A stretch of DNA of 64,000 nucleotides from Candidatus Obscuribacter sp. Lineage in GTDB: Bacteria; Cyanobacteriota; Vampirovibrionia; Obscuribacterales; Obscuribacteraceae. Below the pieces are notes generated by a model. It had not been told where the DNA came from, searched no databases, and worked only from the letters and a program-made list of their open reading frames with translations. The stretch covers positions 38,683-102,682 of the forward strand of contig JADYXR010000155.1 in assembly GCA_021772095.1 (NCBI GenBank). The letters are read 5' to 3'. A program made the translations under genes and the position numbers. Positions 8,983 through 17,285 of the stretch are shown piece after piece (positions within the stretch are counted from its first letter, which is position 1; the number at the start of each line of letters is the position of its first letter).

Positions 8983-10617
8983 ATGGTCAAGGAATTAGCT
9001 AAGCCAAATGCTAAAGCGAAAGATCCGAAAGAGACAGAACATGAGACTCTTTCCGGTATCCCCCTGAAATCGGTCTACACTAAGGAAGACGTTAAGGATC
9101 TCAATTACGAGAAAGACTTAGCCGACCCTGGTCAGTTCCCCTACACTCGCGGCATTCACGAGAAAATGTATCGTGGCAAACTCTGGACGATGCGCCAGTT
9201 TGCTGGTTTTGGTGGTCCTGAAGAAACGAACGAACGCTTTAAATATTTGCTATCTGCCGGTCAAACTGGCTTGTCGACCGCTTTTGACTTGCCGACACTG
9301 ATGGGCTACGACTCCGACGATCCAATATCACACGGTGAAGTCGGCGTTTGTGGCGTGGCTATCGACTCTCTTGAAGATATCGAGATTTTGTACAAAGACC
9401 TGCCGCTCGACAAAGTTTCGACTTCGATGACCATCAATGGTCCGGCACCGATTATTTTTTGCATGTTCCTGGCCAACGCTCGTAAGCGCGGTTTCGATTG
9501 GAAGAAACTGGACGGCACCTTGCAGAACGACATATTTAAGGAATACACCGCTCAGAAAACCTATCTCATTCCACCAAGACCAGCACTGCGTCTGATTCAA
9601 GACATGATGGTGTTCTGCACGAAAGAAGTGCCGCGCTGGAATACGATTTCGATCAGCGGATATCACATTCGCGAAGCAGGAGCGACAGCCGCGCAAGAAC
9701 TGGCTTTCACGCTCGCTGACGGTTTCGCTTATGTCGACGCCGGCATCGAAGCCGGTCTAGAAATAGACGATTTCGTTCCACGTCTTTCGTTCTTCTTTAA
9801 CGCACACATCGATTTCTTCGAAGAGATCGCCAAGTACCGCGCCGCCCGCCGCATCTGGGCAAAACGCATGCGCGATCACTATGGTGCAAAAAGCGAGCGC
9901 TCGCTCAAACTGAGATTCCATACTCAAACCGCCGGTTGCAGTTTGACTGCGCCGCAGCCTGAAAATAATATCGTCAGAACCGCGATCGAGGCTCTGGCTG
10001 GTGTTCTAGGCGGCACACAATCACTGCACACCAACTCGATGGATGAAGTGCTTGGTTTGCCGACGCAAAAAGCTGCTCACATCGCATTGAGAACCCAGCA
10101 AATCATCGCTCACGAAACAGGCGTTGCCAACGTCGCCGACCCGCTTGCCGGTTCGTACTACGTCGAATGGCTCACCGATGAAATGGAACGACAAGCCAAC
10201 GAATACTTCGCCAAGATCGAAGAAATCGGTGGTGTCATGGCTGGTATCGAGAACGGATACTTTATGAAGGAAATCGCTGATTCCGCCTATCGCTTCGAAC
10301 AAAAAATGATGTCCGGAGATCGCCACTTCATTGGGCTGACCTCATTCAAAGAAGAAGCACCAGGCGCCAAGATCGAGATTCTCAAAATCGGTCCTGAGTA
10401 CGAAATCCGCCAGACCGAGCGCCTGAAATCATTGAAAGCGCGCCGCGACAACGAGAAAGTCGCAAACACCCTTCAAGCACTGAAGACCGCCGGCAAAGAA
10501 GGAAAGAACACCTTCCCTTGCCTGCTCGATTGCGTCGAAGCTTACGCCACACTCGGCGAAATCTGCAGCGCCCTCAAAGAAGTCTGGGGCGCCTACCGCG
10601 AAAACGCCGTTCTCTAG
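8983..10617 (+). CDS. Methylmalonyl-CoA mutase, catalytic (large) subunit without cobalamin domain
   Basis: Interconverts (R)-methylmalonyl-CoA and succinyl-CoA by a B12 radical mechanism. The TIM-barrel is complete in 544 residues: PYTRGIHEKMYRGKLWTMRQ at ~53-72, FAGFGGPEETNERF, GLSTAFDLPTLMGYDSD, STSMTINGPAP, SGYHIREAGATAAQELAFTL, RFHTQTAGCSLTAPQPENN and SLHTNSMDEVLGLPT. The substrate Tyr/Arg and the RFHTQTAG segment are typical of mutases of the MCM type. The C-terminal B12-binding domain with DxHxxG is missing, so a separate small subunit must be encoded elsewhere. The start follows AAGGGGA at 8969-8975. It is alone, with no epimerase or MeaB gene next to it. Confidence 0.93.
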   Translation: MVKELAKPNAKAKDPKETEHETLSGIPLKSVYTKEDVKDLNYEKDLADPGQFPYTRGIHEKMYRGKLWTMRQFAGFGGPEETNERFKYLLSAGQTGLSTAFDLPTLMGYDSDDPISHGEVGVCGVAIDSLEDIEILYKDLPLDKVSTSMTINGPAPIIFCMFLANARKRGFDWKKLDGTLQNDIFKEYTAQKTYLIPPRPALRLIQDMMVFCTKEVPRWNTISISGYHIREAGATAAQELAFTLADGFAYVDAGIEAGLEIDDFVPRLSFFFNAHIDFFEEIAKYRAARRIWAKRMRDHYGAKSERSLKLRFHTQTAGCSLTAPQPENNIVRTAIEALAGVLGGTQSLHTNSMDEVLGLPTQKAAHIALRTQQIIAHETGVANVADPLAGSYYVEWLTDEMERQANEYFAKIEEIGGVMAGIENGYFMKEIADSAYRFEQKMMSGDRHFIGLTSFKEEAPGAKIEILKIGPEYEIRQTERLKSLKARRDNEKVANTLQALKTAGKEGKNTFPCLLDCVEAYATLGEICSALKEVWGAYRENAVL

Positions 10618-11024
10618 GAACTTCATTCTCCAGGAACTTGGTTTCGAAGGCTTTGTTCTCTAAGAACGCTGGGTCTCAAAGCGCTGTCGTTTAAACCGCC
10701 GTCGCTAAAATGCTGACTCTCTGACTTTTGGTCGGACCAGTCATTCATGTTTTTCCGGCCTCGGCTGTCTCGTCGATTTGTTGATAGATTGAATGTTGGG
10801 CGAAAATAGCTCGAAGAGTTCGCCGTCACTTGGTTTCGGGATTCCATTCTGAATCTCGCATCTTGCCCGTATGTTGTTTCGACCGAAGGAGCAAAAAAGC
10901 TGTTTGTACCTGTCACGCCTGCCTGGCACTATGTTTCCGGTATTTTTTTTGCGATTGGAGCCACCCACGCGATTGCGAGCATGCGCGCGGCGTGAATGAG
11001 CAAATACTGAATCGTTATTTGCGC
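10618..11024. other. 407-base gap with three TTCT-C-(T/C)AGGAAC-like repeats
   Basis: Just after the mutase stop, the near-palindromic motif GTTCTCTAGGAAC (10609-10621) recurs as ATTCTCCAGGAACT (10627-10639) and GTTCTCTAAGAAC (10658-10670). Further along, GTACCTGTCACGCC is followed by TGCCTGGCACTATG (~10907-10934), an imperfect doublet. Overlapping frames on the minus strand (10623-10916, 10741-10968) have no protein-like pattern and mutually conflict, so I do not call them. No terminator with a T-tract is evident. Confidence 0.45.
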
Positions 11025-12494
11025 CTAGCCAGCTTTGCTGCGCTCGTCGCTGAAATTGTAGTGCGGAACGTGCAACGGCGTGTCCGTTAGCGTGTCACTG
11101 AATGCGGTATCATCGATTGCGCCGACGCTCGGCAGGCTGAAATAAAAGATTGAGCCCACTGGTGCGGCCGGTTCAAACCAGATTCTTCCGCCGTAGTGAT
11201 CCATGATCCGTTTGCAGATCGTCAGACCCATGCCGGTCGAGTTCTCATCAATCTTTCCGTCGATGCGTTGGAACGGTTTGAAGACATCCTGCGAATACAT
11301 CGTGTCGATGCCTTTGCCATTATCGACTACGCAGAATGTCAGTTCGTTGTGCGCGCTCTTCGCTGCAGAGATGTGAAGCACAGGCCGCTTACCGCCTGCG
11401 TAGCGAATAGCGTTATCAATCAATGCAGTGAACAAATAGATAAAATGCGATTTGACGATTGGAAAAGTTGGAAGTGTGTCGTATTGAATCAGAGCACCGG
11501 AGTGCTCGATTTGTGGTTCCATGAAATCGAGGACGCCTTTCAAGATTGCGTTGGCATCAACTTCTTCGACGTCTGAGTGACCAGGAAAACCAATGTGCGC
11601 GTAGTTCCATAAATCGTCGACCATGCGCGAAGCTTTGTTGGATGCTTCCACGGATTTTTCAATAAACTCATCTGCATCCGGACCTAACTTTTCATGATAT
11701 CGAACCGCCAGCAATCGAAGCTGACTTTCGATCATGCCCATGGCCGGCTGCAATTCGCGGGATAGCAAACTGGCAAGATTTTCGATTTCGTTATACAAAC
11801 CGACGCACTGCAATTTTTGAGATTGATTAGCGCGATTCGCTTCTTCAAGGCGTCTGATCAGACGCAAGTTCTCAATGATGGCATCGATATCGTGGACGAT
11901 ATTATCTTCTTCAAAAGCTTGCGACGGCACGAATTGCGTGTTTTGCAAGAACTGATCTTTAACCACAACAATCGGGTGCGCGTGAATGATTGCCTTGATC
12001 TTCTCTGGTGAAAATTTCGTTCGATTATATTGGCAGAGCACAACAACTGGATTGGAATCAGTAAATCGATTCAGTCGAGTTTCATAAGGAGCAAGCAATT
12101 CGCAACCAGGCAATTCAGACAAAGCCCAGGTCATCTCAACTGCCGCGCGCAGTGTGTCAAAACCGGCTTGGCGAGCTTGATTGAGCGAGAGCGTCCAGAA
12201 GTCGAGCATTTTGTTCTCGCCAAAATATTCCTCCAACAAATGTGCATCTCTTGTATGCGTAATTAAAAGCGCGCCGTTATCGAGGTAATGATCGACGTCG
12301 AAATTATTCTCTCTCAATGCGTCGAGCACAAACTCTCGTTTATTTTCATCAATGAAATAGATGCATCGCTCACCTGCGAGCAAACCGGATTGCAGGAATG
12401 GCACGAAGCCTTGCTTCAGCTCTTCATTGTCGGCGTAGACTGAACATGGGTGATCGTGAGTTTCAAACTCACTTAGTGATTTGAGTTTTTGCAT
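11025..12494 (-). CDS. MEDS-domain histidine-kinase-like protein lacking the phospho-acceptor His
   Basis: Residues ~10-180 form a MEDS sensory domain (HDHPCSVYADNEELKQGFVP, FLQSGLLAGERCIYFIDENK, CQYNRTKFSPE), as found in DcmR-type sensors. A short coiled coil leads to a dimerisation region LASLLSRELQPAMGMIESQ, aligning with the usual ASHDLQEPLR H-box. The phospho-acceptor His is Arg246 (codon CGC). The catalytic domain looks intact: N-box FTALIDNAIRYAGG, G1 VVDNGKGID, F-box VFKPFQRID, G2 STGMGLTICKRI. So it can probably bind ATP but cannot autophosphorylate at the normal site. It may trans-phosphorylate a partner or act as an allosteric regulator. No regulator gene is adjacent. Confidence 0.88.
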   Translation of the reverse strand: MQKLKSLSEFETHDHPCSVYADNEELKQGFVPFLQSGLLAGERCIYFIDENKREFVLDALRENNFDVDHYLDNGALLITHTRDAHLLEEYFGENKMLDFWTLSLNQARQAGFDTLRAAVEMTWALSELPGCELLAPYETRLNRFTDSNPVVVLCQYNRTKFSPEKIKAIIHAHPIVVVKDQFLQNTQFVPSQAFEEDNIVHDIDAIIENLRLIRRLEEANRANQSQKLQCVGLYNEIENLASLLSRELQPAMGMIESQLRLLAVRYHEKLGPDADEFIEKSVEASNKASRMVDDLWNYAHIGFPGHSDVEEVDANAILKGVLDFMEPQIEHSGALIQYDTLPTFPIVKSHFIYLFTALIDNAIRYAGGKRPVLHISAAKSAHNELTFCVVDNGKGIDTMYSQDVFKPFQRIDGKIDENSTGMGLTICKRIMDHYGGRIWFEPAAPVGSIFYFSLPSVGAIDDTAFSDTLTDTPLHVPHYNFSDERSKAG

Positions 12495-12606
12495 GGAGGG
12501 CTCCGGACTCTAGTCGGTCAATGCCGATGTTAATACAAACAGATGGGTTCCGCTCATGGTGGTGAACCGAAGTTAAATGACCTTCTTGTTGCTTGCGGTG
12601 TGCGGT

Positions 12607-14136
12607 TTAGAGCACTTTTCTATCGACTTTGCCGCTCAATGTTTTAGGAAGCGGTTTGTCGATTGGTCTAAGGTCCCATTCCATCGGACGAAGTTCTCGC
12701 TTTAGATTCTGCTGACAAAAATCTTTCAAATTTTTGATGATTTCTTCTCTTGCCGATTTCTTCGTGTCGTCATCGCCCTCGAGTCTCTCGCTCAGTTCTT
12801 TATCAGCTATGACAATAGTGGCTTTCACAATCTGTCCCAGCTTCTTGTGCTCGGGACCAGTGACCGCCACTTCTCTCACGATGGGGTTTTTCTGCAGGAC
12901 TTCCTCAACCTCTTGCGGGAACACCTTATTACCGGCAACAACGATCATTTCCTTAGCTCTGCCAGAAATATATATATAGCCATCTTTGACGTAACCGATG
13001 TCGCCTGTTTTGTAGCCTTCATCAGACAAAACTTCTGCAGTTTTTTCGGGCTGGTTGAAGTACCCGCGCATCAAGTGCGGACTTTGGATAACGATCTCGC
13101 CTTCCGAGCCTTGCGGGAGCTTTTCTCCCTTCTCATTAATGATTTCGACTTTTACTGATCGCACCGGCTTTCCGATCGACTCGACAGGTCCGTCGAGATT
13201 CAAGGCGATGATTTTGGATTCGGTTGAACCGTAGCCATTGTTTAAACGCTTGCCATATTTCTTTTCGAACTCTTTTGCCATTGGTATCGGCAGTGGTGCC
13301 CCACCTGACAGCAGAATTCTGACGCTGTCGAGGTTGACCGCGCCATCCGGAGCAGCCAGCAAACCGCTGTACATCAGAGGTACGCCTTCCATTATGTTCG
13401 GTTTAAACTTGTTGATTGCTTTGACGAATGTAGCCGAATGCAGTTCGCAGAAAACAACGGTCGCACCATACAACAAGCAGACCGAAACGACTGACAAACC
13501 AAAAATGTGACTGACGGGCAATGGCAATAGTGCCACCATATCTGAGGACAACTCCGCTAACTCGCCAAGTTCCTGCAGGTTCTCCACCAGAGTCTTGAGA
13601 TCATGAACCGCGCCTTTCGGCGTTCCAGTCGTGCCTGATGTCAAAATCATCAAAGCGTCGAAATCGAGATTTTGACTGCGTCGCGCTGTCGGCTTCACGT
13701 CTTTGATGTCGGCACAGCATTCTTCCAGAGTGATCATCCGATCTTTCAAGTCGCCGAGCACTTCAGATAGCTTGATCGGATCTTTGAATTGTTTCGAAAC
13801 CAGAAGCAAACTGGCATCGAGACTTTTTGTGACGTTGCCCGCTTCAGGCGCAGTCATGCGGAAATCAATCGGCACAACCAAGAGCTCAAGGCGCCAGGCT
13901 GCGAAAATTGAGGTGACCAGCTCCACTGTGTTGGGGCTGATTAAAATGACCCGATCGCCTTTTTTCAATCCACGTTGTAGAAAGAAGCTTTCGAAAGTAT
14001 CGACCGCGGCGTAGAATTGGTCGTAAGTGAATTCAGTGTCTCCGATTTCTAACGTCTGGATCATCGCTTTATGGGTTCTGTCCTTCTCGGCAGGTCCAAA
14101 TAGCAAATCTTCAGCGGTGGGCAATGTGGTTTTCAT
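12607..14136 (-). CDS. Acyl-CoA synthetase (AMP-forming, fatty-acid-CoA-ligase type)
   Basis: Activates a carboxylic acid to the acyl-adenylate and then the CoA thioester. The 509-residue product carries the full ANL signature: P-loop LTSGTTGTPKGAVH at ~165-178, the adenine motif NGYGSTESK, the hinge YKTGDIGYVKDGYIYISGRA, KEMIVVAGNKVFPQEVEEVL and the catalytic C-terminal Lys in LPKTLSGKVDRK. The acid substrate cannot be read from sequence; its similarity to fatty-acid/long-chain ligases is general. The start at 14136 is supported by GAGGG eight bases upstream; further in-frame starts upstream to 14163 lack one. It is divergent from the RNase J-like gene. Confidence 0.92.
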   Translation of the reverse strand: MKTTLPTAEDLLFGPAEKDRTHKAMIQTLEIGDTEFTYDQFYAAVDTFESFFLQRGLKKGDRVILISPNTVELVTSIFAAWRLELLVVPIDFRMTAPEAGNVTKSLDASLLLVSKQFKDPIKLSEVLGDLKDRMITLEECCADIKDVKPTARRSQNLDFDALMILTSGTTGTPKGAVHDLKTLVENLQELGELAELSSDMVALLPLPVSHIFGLSVVSVCLLYGATVVFCELHSATFVKAINKFKPNIMEGVPLMYSGLLAAPDGAVNLDSVRILLSGGAPLPIPMAKEFEKKYGKRLNNGYGSTESKIIALNLDGPVESIGKPVRSVKVEIINEKGEKLPQGSEGEIVIQSPHLMRGYFNQPEKTAEVLSDEGYKTGDIGYVKDGYIYISGRAKEMIVVAGNKVFPQEVEEVLQKNPIVREVAVTGPEHKKLGQIVKATIVIADKELSERLEGDDDTKKSAREEIIKNLKDFCQQNLKRELRPMEWDLRPIDKPLPKTLSGKVDRKVL

Positions 14137-14266
14137 GAGCTGACCCTCGAACATCGACGACAAGAATGATTTTACGCTTCTGGAATTTAGTTAGATCCAA
14201 TTCCAATACACATATAAAATTGATTGACTGCAAATTATTACTTAGCGCAGAAAAGCAGAACTATTA

Positions 14267-15991
14267 ATGGCTCACATCGCCACCGGCACCGCCGATATAC
14301 AGTATGACAGCCTCGCATTGATCCCTCTTGGCGGTCAAAACGAGCTTGGGCAGCTACTTTGGATACTCAGTTTTGGCGGCGATCTGATTTTGATCGACGC
14401 CGGCGCCGCGTATCCGTCCGAGGATTTACCCGGCGTAGACCTGCTTTTCCCTAACACCAATTTTTTGGAAGCTAATCAAGACCGCATTCTGGCGTTGCTA
14501 TTAACAAATGGTCACGAAGAGCACTGCGGCGCGGTCAATTATCTTTTGCGCCACCTGGATATCCCGAAAGTGATGGCGCCGCGCTTTGTCTCGCAGCTGC
14601 TCAGTCAATCGAATCTGTCGTCGCCTACCAAAACCGCGGAGCAGCAATTGCTGGCTAAGGTTCTTGACACGATCGAGTTGCGCCAGCCTTATCAAATCGG
14701 TCCATTCGAAGTGGAATGGATGAACGTCAACAATGCCATCGCAGACGCCTGTGCGCTTCGCATAGGCACCCCGGAGGGCGCCGTTATTTATACCTCCAGT
14801 TTCAAACTGGACCAAACCCCGGTTGATAAGCGCTTCCTTGACATCAACGGCTTAGCGGGAAGCGGAGACAAAGGTGTTTTAGTTTTGATCAGCGATTCGG
14901 CCGGCGTAGAAAACAAAGGATATACTCCGTCTGAAATTTCGGTTAAAAGTGAACTGGTCGAGACGATCGAGAATGCTACCGGTCGTGTGATCGTCGTCTT
15001 CCCCGGCAGCAACACGCATCGTCTGCAAATTCTTTTCGACGTCGCTCTCCAAACCGGACGTAAGGTCGTTCTTGCCGGTGAATCGTTAGTTGCCACTGCA
15101 CTTTCTGCTGTCGTCACCGGAAATTTGATCTACGATCGTCAAATCGAAGCAAGCGTGGAAGAGCTCAACGAGCTGCCTGACGCTGGTGTTTTAATTCTCG
15201 CCACCGGCATCGACGAAGAACCTTTGCAAGTACTCGATCAACTCGCGTACGGAAAGAATCCTGATGTGAAATTCAAGGAAGGCGACGTTCTAATTTACTC
15301 CGCCAATATCGTGCCCGGCAAACTGCGCCACATGGCGAACATTCTCGATCAGTTGCTCGCCCTTGGCGTAAAAGCGATACATGGTGGCAAACTGCATGTC
15401 AGTAAACACGCCAGTCGCGAAGAATTAAAACTGATGCTCTCGATCACTCGCCCGCGATATTTCATTCCGGCAATCGGCGAAGGTCGGCACGTCATGCACC
15501 ATGCCCAACTCGCCATCGAATGGGGAATGGATCAAGATAATGTGTTTCCTATTAGTGATGGCGACATTCTCGTTGTCAAAAACGGTGTGGCATCGCAAAT
15601 CGGCACGATCGAATCGCAAGCCGTTTTATACAATCGCGAACAGGGTGAACGAGTCACTACCTTTTCGGTTCAAGAACGACGCGCTCTCAGCATGGAAGGT
15701 GTTGTCACGGTATCGCTGGCGGTGAACGGCGAAGGAAAAGTTGTCTCCGGCCCCAGTATCACGGCCGGTGCCTCCGGTTTTGTGAAGTCAAAAGAATGGG
15801 ACGACACCCGCTCTGACCTGCGCGCTTTGATCCTCAGTATCGTGGATAAATTCGTCAGTACCCCGCGTGAAGGCAACGGGCTTCCCCTGGGCGCCTTGAA
15901 GACTGCGCTGCGCGAAACAGTGATGAAAACTCTGCGCTCTAAAATGCAATCGAAGCCAACCGTGCAAGTAGTCGTGCACGACGTTTCATAG
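14267..15991 (+). CDS. RNase J-family protein with degraded catalytic site (probable pseudoenzyme)
   Basis: The 574-residue product aligns end to end with RNase J: metallo-beta-lactamase half, beta-CASP half (SDSAGVENKGYTPSE, FPGSNTHRLQILFD, HVSKHASREELKLML) and the C-terminal domain. The Zn-site motifs are changed. The HxHxDH block is N81-G-H83-E-E85-H86 instead of H-G-H-E-D-H, the THSIPD His is Asn156, the TGDFKFD Asp is Ser178, SGH has Lys380 in place of Gly, and the PIHGE His is Ile403. In active RNase J these residues hold two zinc ions, so nuclease activity is unlikely. It may form hetero-oligomers with an active RNase J elsewhere or bind RNA. The frame is intact, so it is under selection for something. 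Confidence 0.9.
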   Translation: MAHIATGTADIQYDSLALIPLGGQNELGQLLWILSFGGDLILIDAGAAYPSEDLPGVDLLFPNTNFLEANQDRILALLLTNGHEEHCGAVNYLLRHLDIPKVMAPRFVSQLLSQSNLSSPTKTAEQQLLAKVLDTIELRQPYQIGPFEVEWMNVNNAIADACALRIGTPEGAVIYTSSFKLDQTPVDKRFLDINGLAGSGDKGVLVLISDSAGVENKGYTPSEISVKSELVETIENATGRVIVVFPGSNTHRLQILFDVALQTGRKVVLAGESLVATALSAVVTGNLIYDRQIEASVEELNELPDAGVLILATGIDEEPLQVLDQLAYGKNPDVKFKEGDVLIYSANIVPGKLRHMANILDQLLALGVKAIHGGKLHVSKHASREELKLMLSITRPRYFIPAIGEGRHVMHHAQLAIEWGMDQDNVFPISDGDILVVKNGVASQIGTIESQAVLYNREQGERVTTFSVQERRALSMEGVVTVSLAVNGEGKVVSGPSITAGASGFVKSKEWDDTRSDLRALILSIVDKFVSTPREGNGLPLGALKTALRETVMKTLRSKMQSKPTVQVVVHDVS

Positions 15992-16183
15992 ACAACGAAA
16001 TTGAACTACCAGCTACCATCGACGCAGATCGGATTGCTTCGTTCAAAATTACGCGCTCGTTTCTTTCCGAACGTGCAAGTAGTCGTGCTCGAGGTTTCGC
16101 GTCAACAGCGAAATTGGAACTACCAGCCGCCTTCGACGTAGATGGCGTTGCTCTCGTTCAAAATTACGCGCTCGCTTTTGTCG
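15961..16183. repeat. 111-bp imperfect tandem duplication spanning two converging gene ends
   Basis: Copy A (about 15961-16070) and copy B (about 16072-16183) share long matches such as CGTGCAAGTAGTCGTGC, GAACTACCAGC and GTTCAAAATTACGCGCTCG, at roughly 80-85% identity by eye with small indels. Copy A begins inside the last codons of the RNase J-like gene; copy B ends inside the last codons of the minus-strand exported-protein gene. Each copy therefore contains a version of both gene ends, and the two stop codons in use lie in different copies. Confidence 0.85.
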
Positions 16184-17079
16184 ATATCGATTGGCAGCAA
16201 CCAAAAATATTTCAGACCTGGCACGCGGTGCGTGGCGAGAATCCACCATTTGCCGGGCTTGAGATTGTTAGCGTAGTGCAATCCGATTTTGCCGCTGCGC
16301 AAATAAACGTGTTTCAGCGAAGTTGGTCCGACACCAGCTTTGGTGGCTTCGTCTTCGAACTGCGTTCTATTATCAAGGAAATCTTGTTGCGCGGCGTTGT
16401 AAGCGGTCACTCGCGTTCGTTCGAATGCGTTATAGAGTTTGATCTGCGCCTTCACGAACGGCATCACTCGATCTGCCCAGATGTAGTGTTCGAAGATCGA
16501 ATGCGGTATCGTCAGATTGCTGTTCTTCACAGCTTTATTGAAAGCATATTGCCAGCGCCAGCCACCGGGCGGATAAGGAGTGTCCCCTGCCGATCGGCTC
16601 AGATAGCCGCTCGAGAGGATCATGTTCTTCAACTGTTTATCTTTGTCGGGAAGCAGTCTGATTTTTTGCTTCGCCGGTGGTGGCTTCATCGGATATGGGT
16701 AAGCGGTCACTTGCGTCAAAGATTTTTTCAGGTGCGGCACGGCAATCGTGGCGACCAGTTTTATTTGTCCTTCGCGGACCGGGTCGGCATCATCGATTTC
16801 AGCGACGTCGTCTTCGTAAACCGTGACTGGTTTGTTCTCTTTAGACGGGTCTTGAGGGGTTTCCGGAATGTTGCCGTCGCGGTCCAGCTTGTGGTAATCG
16901 TCGATCTTGCCGTACTCGACGGCCTTGCCGCCTTTGGCGTTGAAGGCAGCACCCGCACCACGCATACCACCACGTCCGCCGCCTTGCTGAGCGTCTGCCG
17001 TCGGGCAGGCGTCAATCAGGAATGAGGCCGCAAGAAGCAGTGCCAGGGTTGTTTTAATCGACTTTTGTTTTGTTGCCAT
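16120..17079 (-). CDS. Exported protein of unknown function
   Basis: The ATG at 17079 (MATKQKSIKTTLALLLAASF) opens a signal peptide; the Cys in LIDACPTADA could be a lipobox-like Cys but its context is poor, so secretion is more likely than lipid anchoring. After a Gly/Arg-rich stretch (residues ~33-50) the 319-residue product contains an acidic linker, then a helical and mixed domain (YPPGGWRWQYAFNKAVKN, EHYIWADRVMPFVKAQIKLY) and a C-terminal beta-like part (KPGKWWILATHRVPGLKYFW). No catalytic pattern is recognised. Its 3' end lies in copy B of the 111-bp duplication, which also provides an unused second version of the same end. Confidence 0.75.
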   Translation of the reverse strand: MATKQKSIKTTLALLLAASFLIDACPTADAQQGGGRGGMRGAGAAFNAKGGKAVEYGKIDDYHKLDRDGNIPETPQDPSKENKPVTVYEDDVAEIDDADPVREGQIKLVATIAVPHLKKSLTQVTAYPYPMKPPPAKQKIRLLPDKDKQLKNMILSSGYLSRSAGDTPYPPGGWRWQYAFNKAVKNSNLTIPHSIFEHYIWADRVMPFVKAQIKLYNAFERTRVTAYNAAQQDFLDNRTQFEDEATKAGVGPTSLKHVYLRSGKIGLHYANNLKPGKWWILATHRVPGLKYFWLLPIDIDKSERVILNESNAIYVEGGW

Positions 17080-17285
17080 AACCACTGAGAGTAAGGTTGC
17101 CAGATTGCTGAAACGACGACTCCAACAAACGGATGTGCCTTAGCCTCAAATTCTAATAAATAAGCGGGGAGCTTTTAAAGAGGATTGGTTTCATCCGTTA
17201 CTTGCCGTAGCCTGTCCGGTTTACACGTCAAGCGGCAACAGCTGCAATCCGGGGGAGTGCAAAAGATTTCTGAAAAAAGTCTTAC

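Noticed and set aside
10623..10968. Two overlapping minus-strand frames of 75-97 codons, considered as a transposase remnant
   Set aside because: Different frames over the same bases with no transposase motif; not enough to call a pseudogene.
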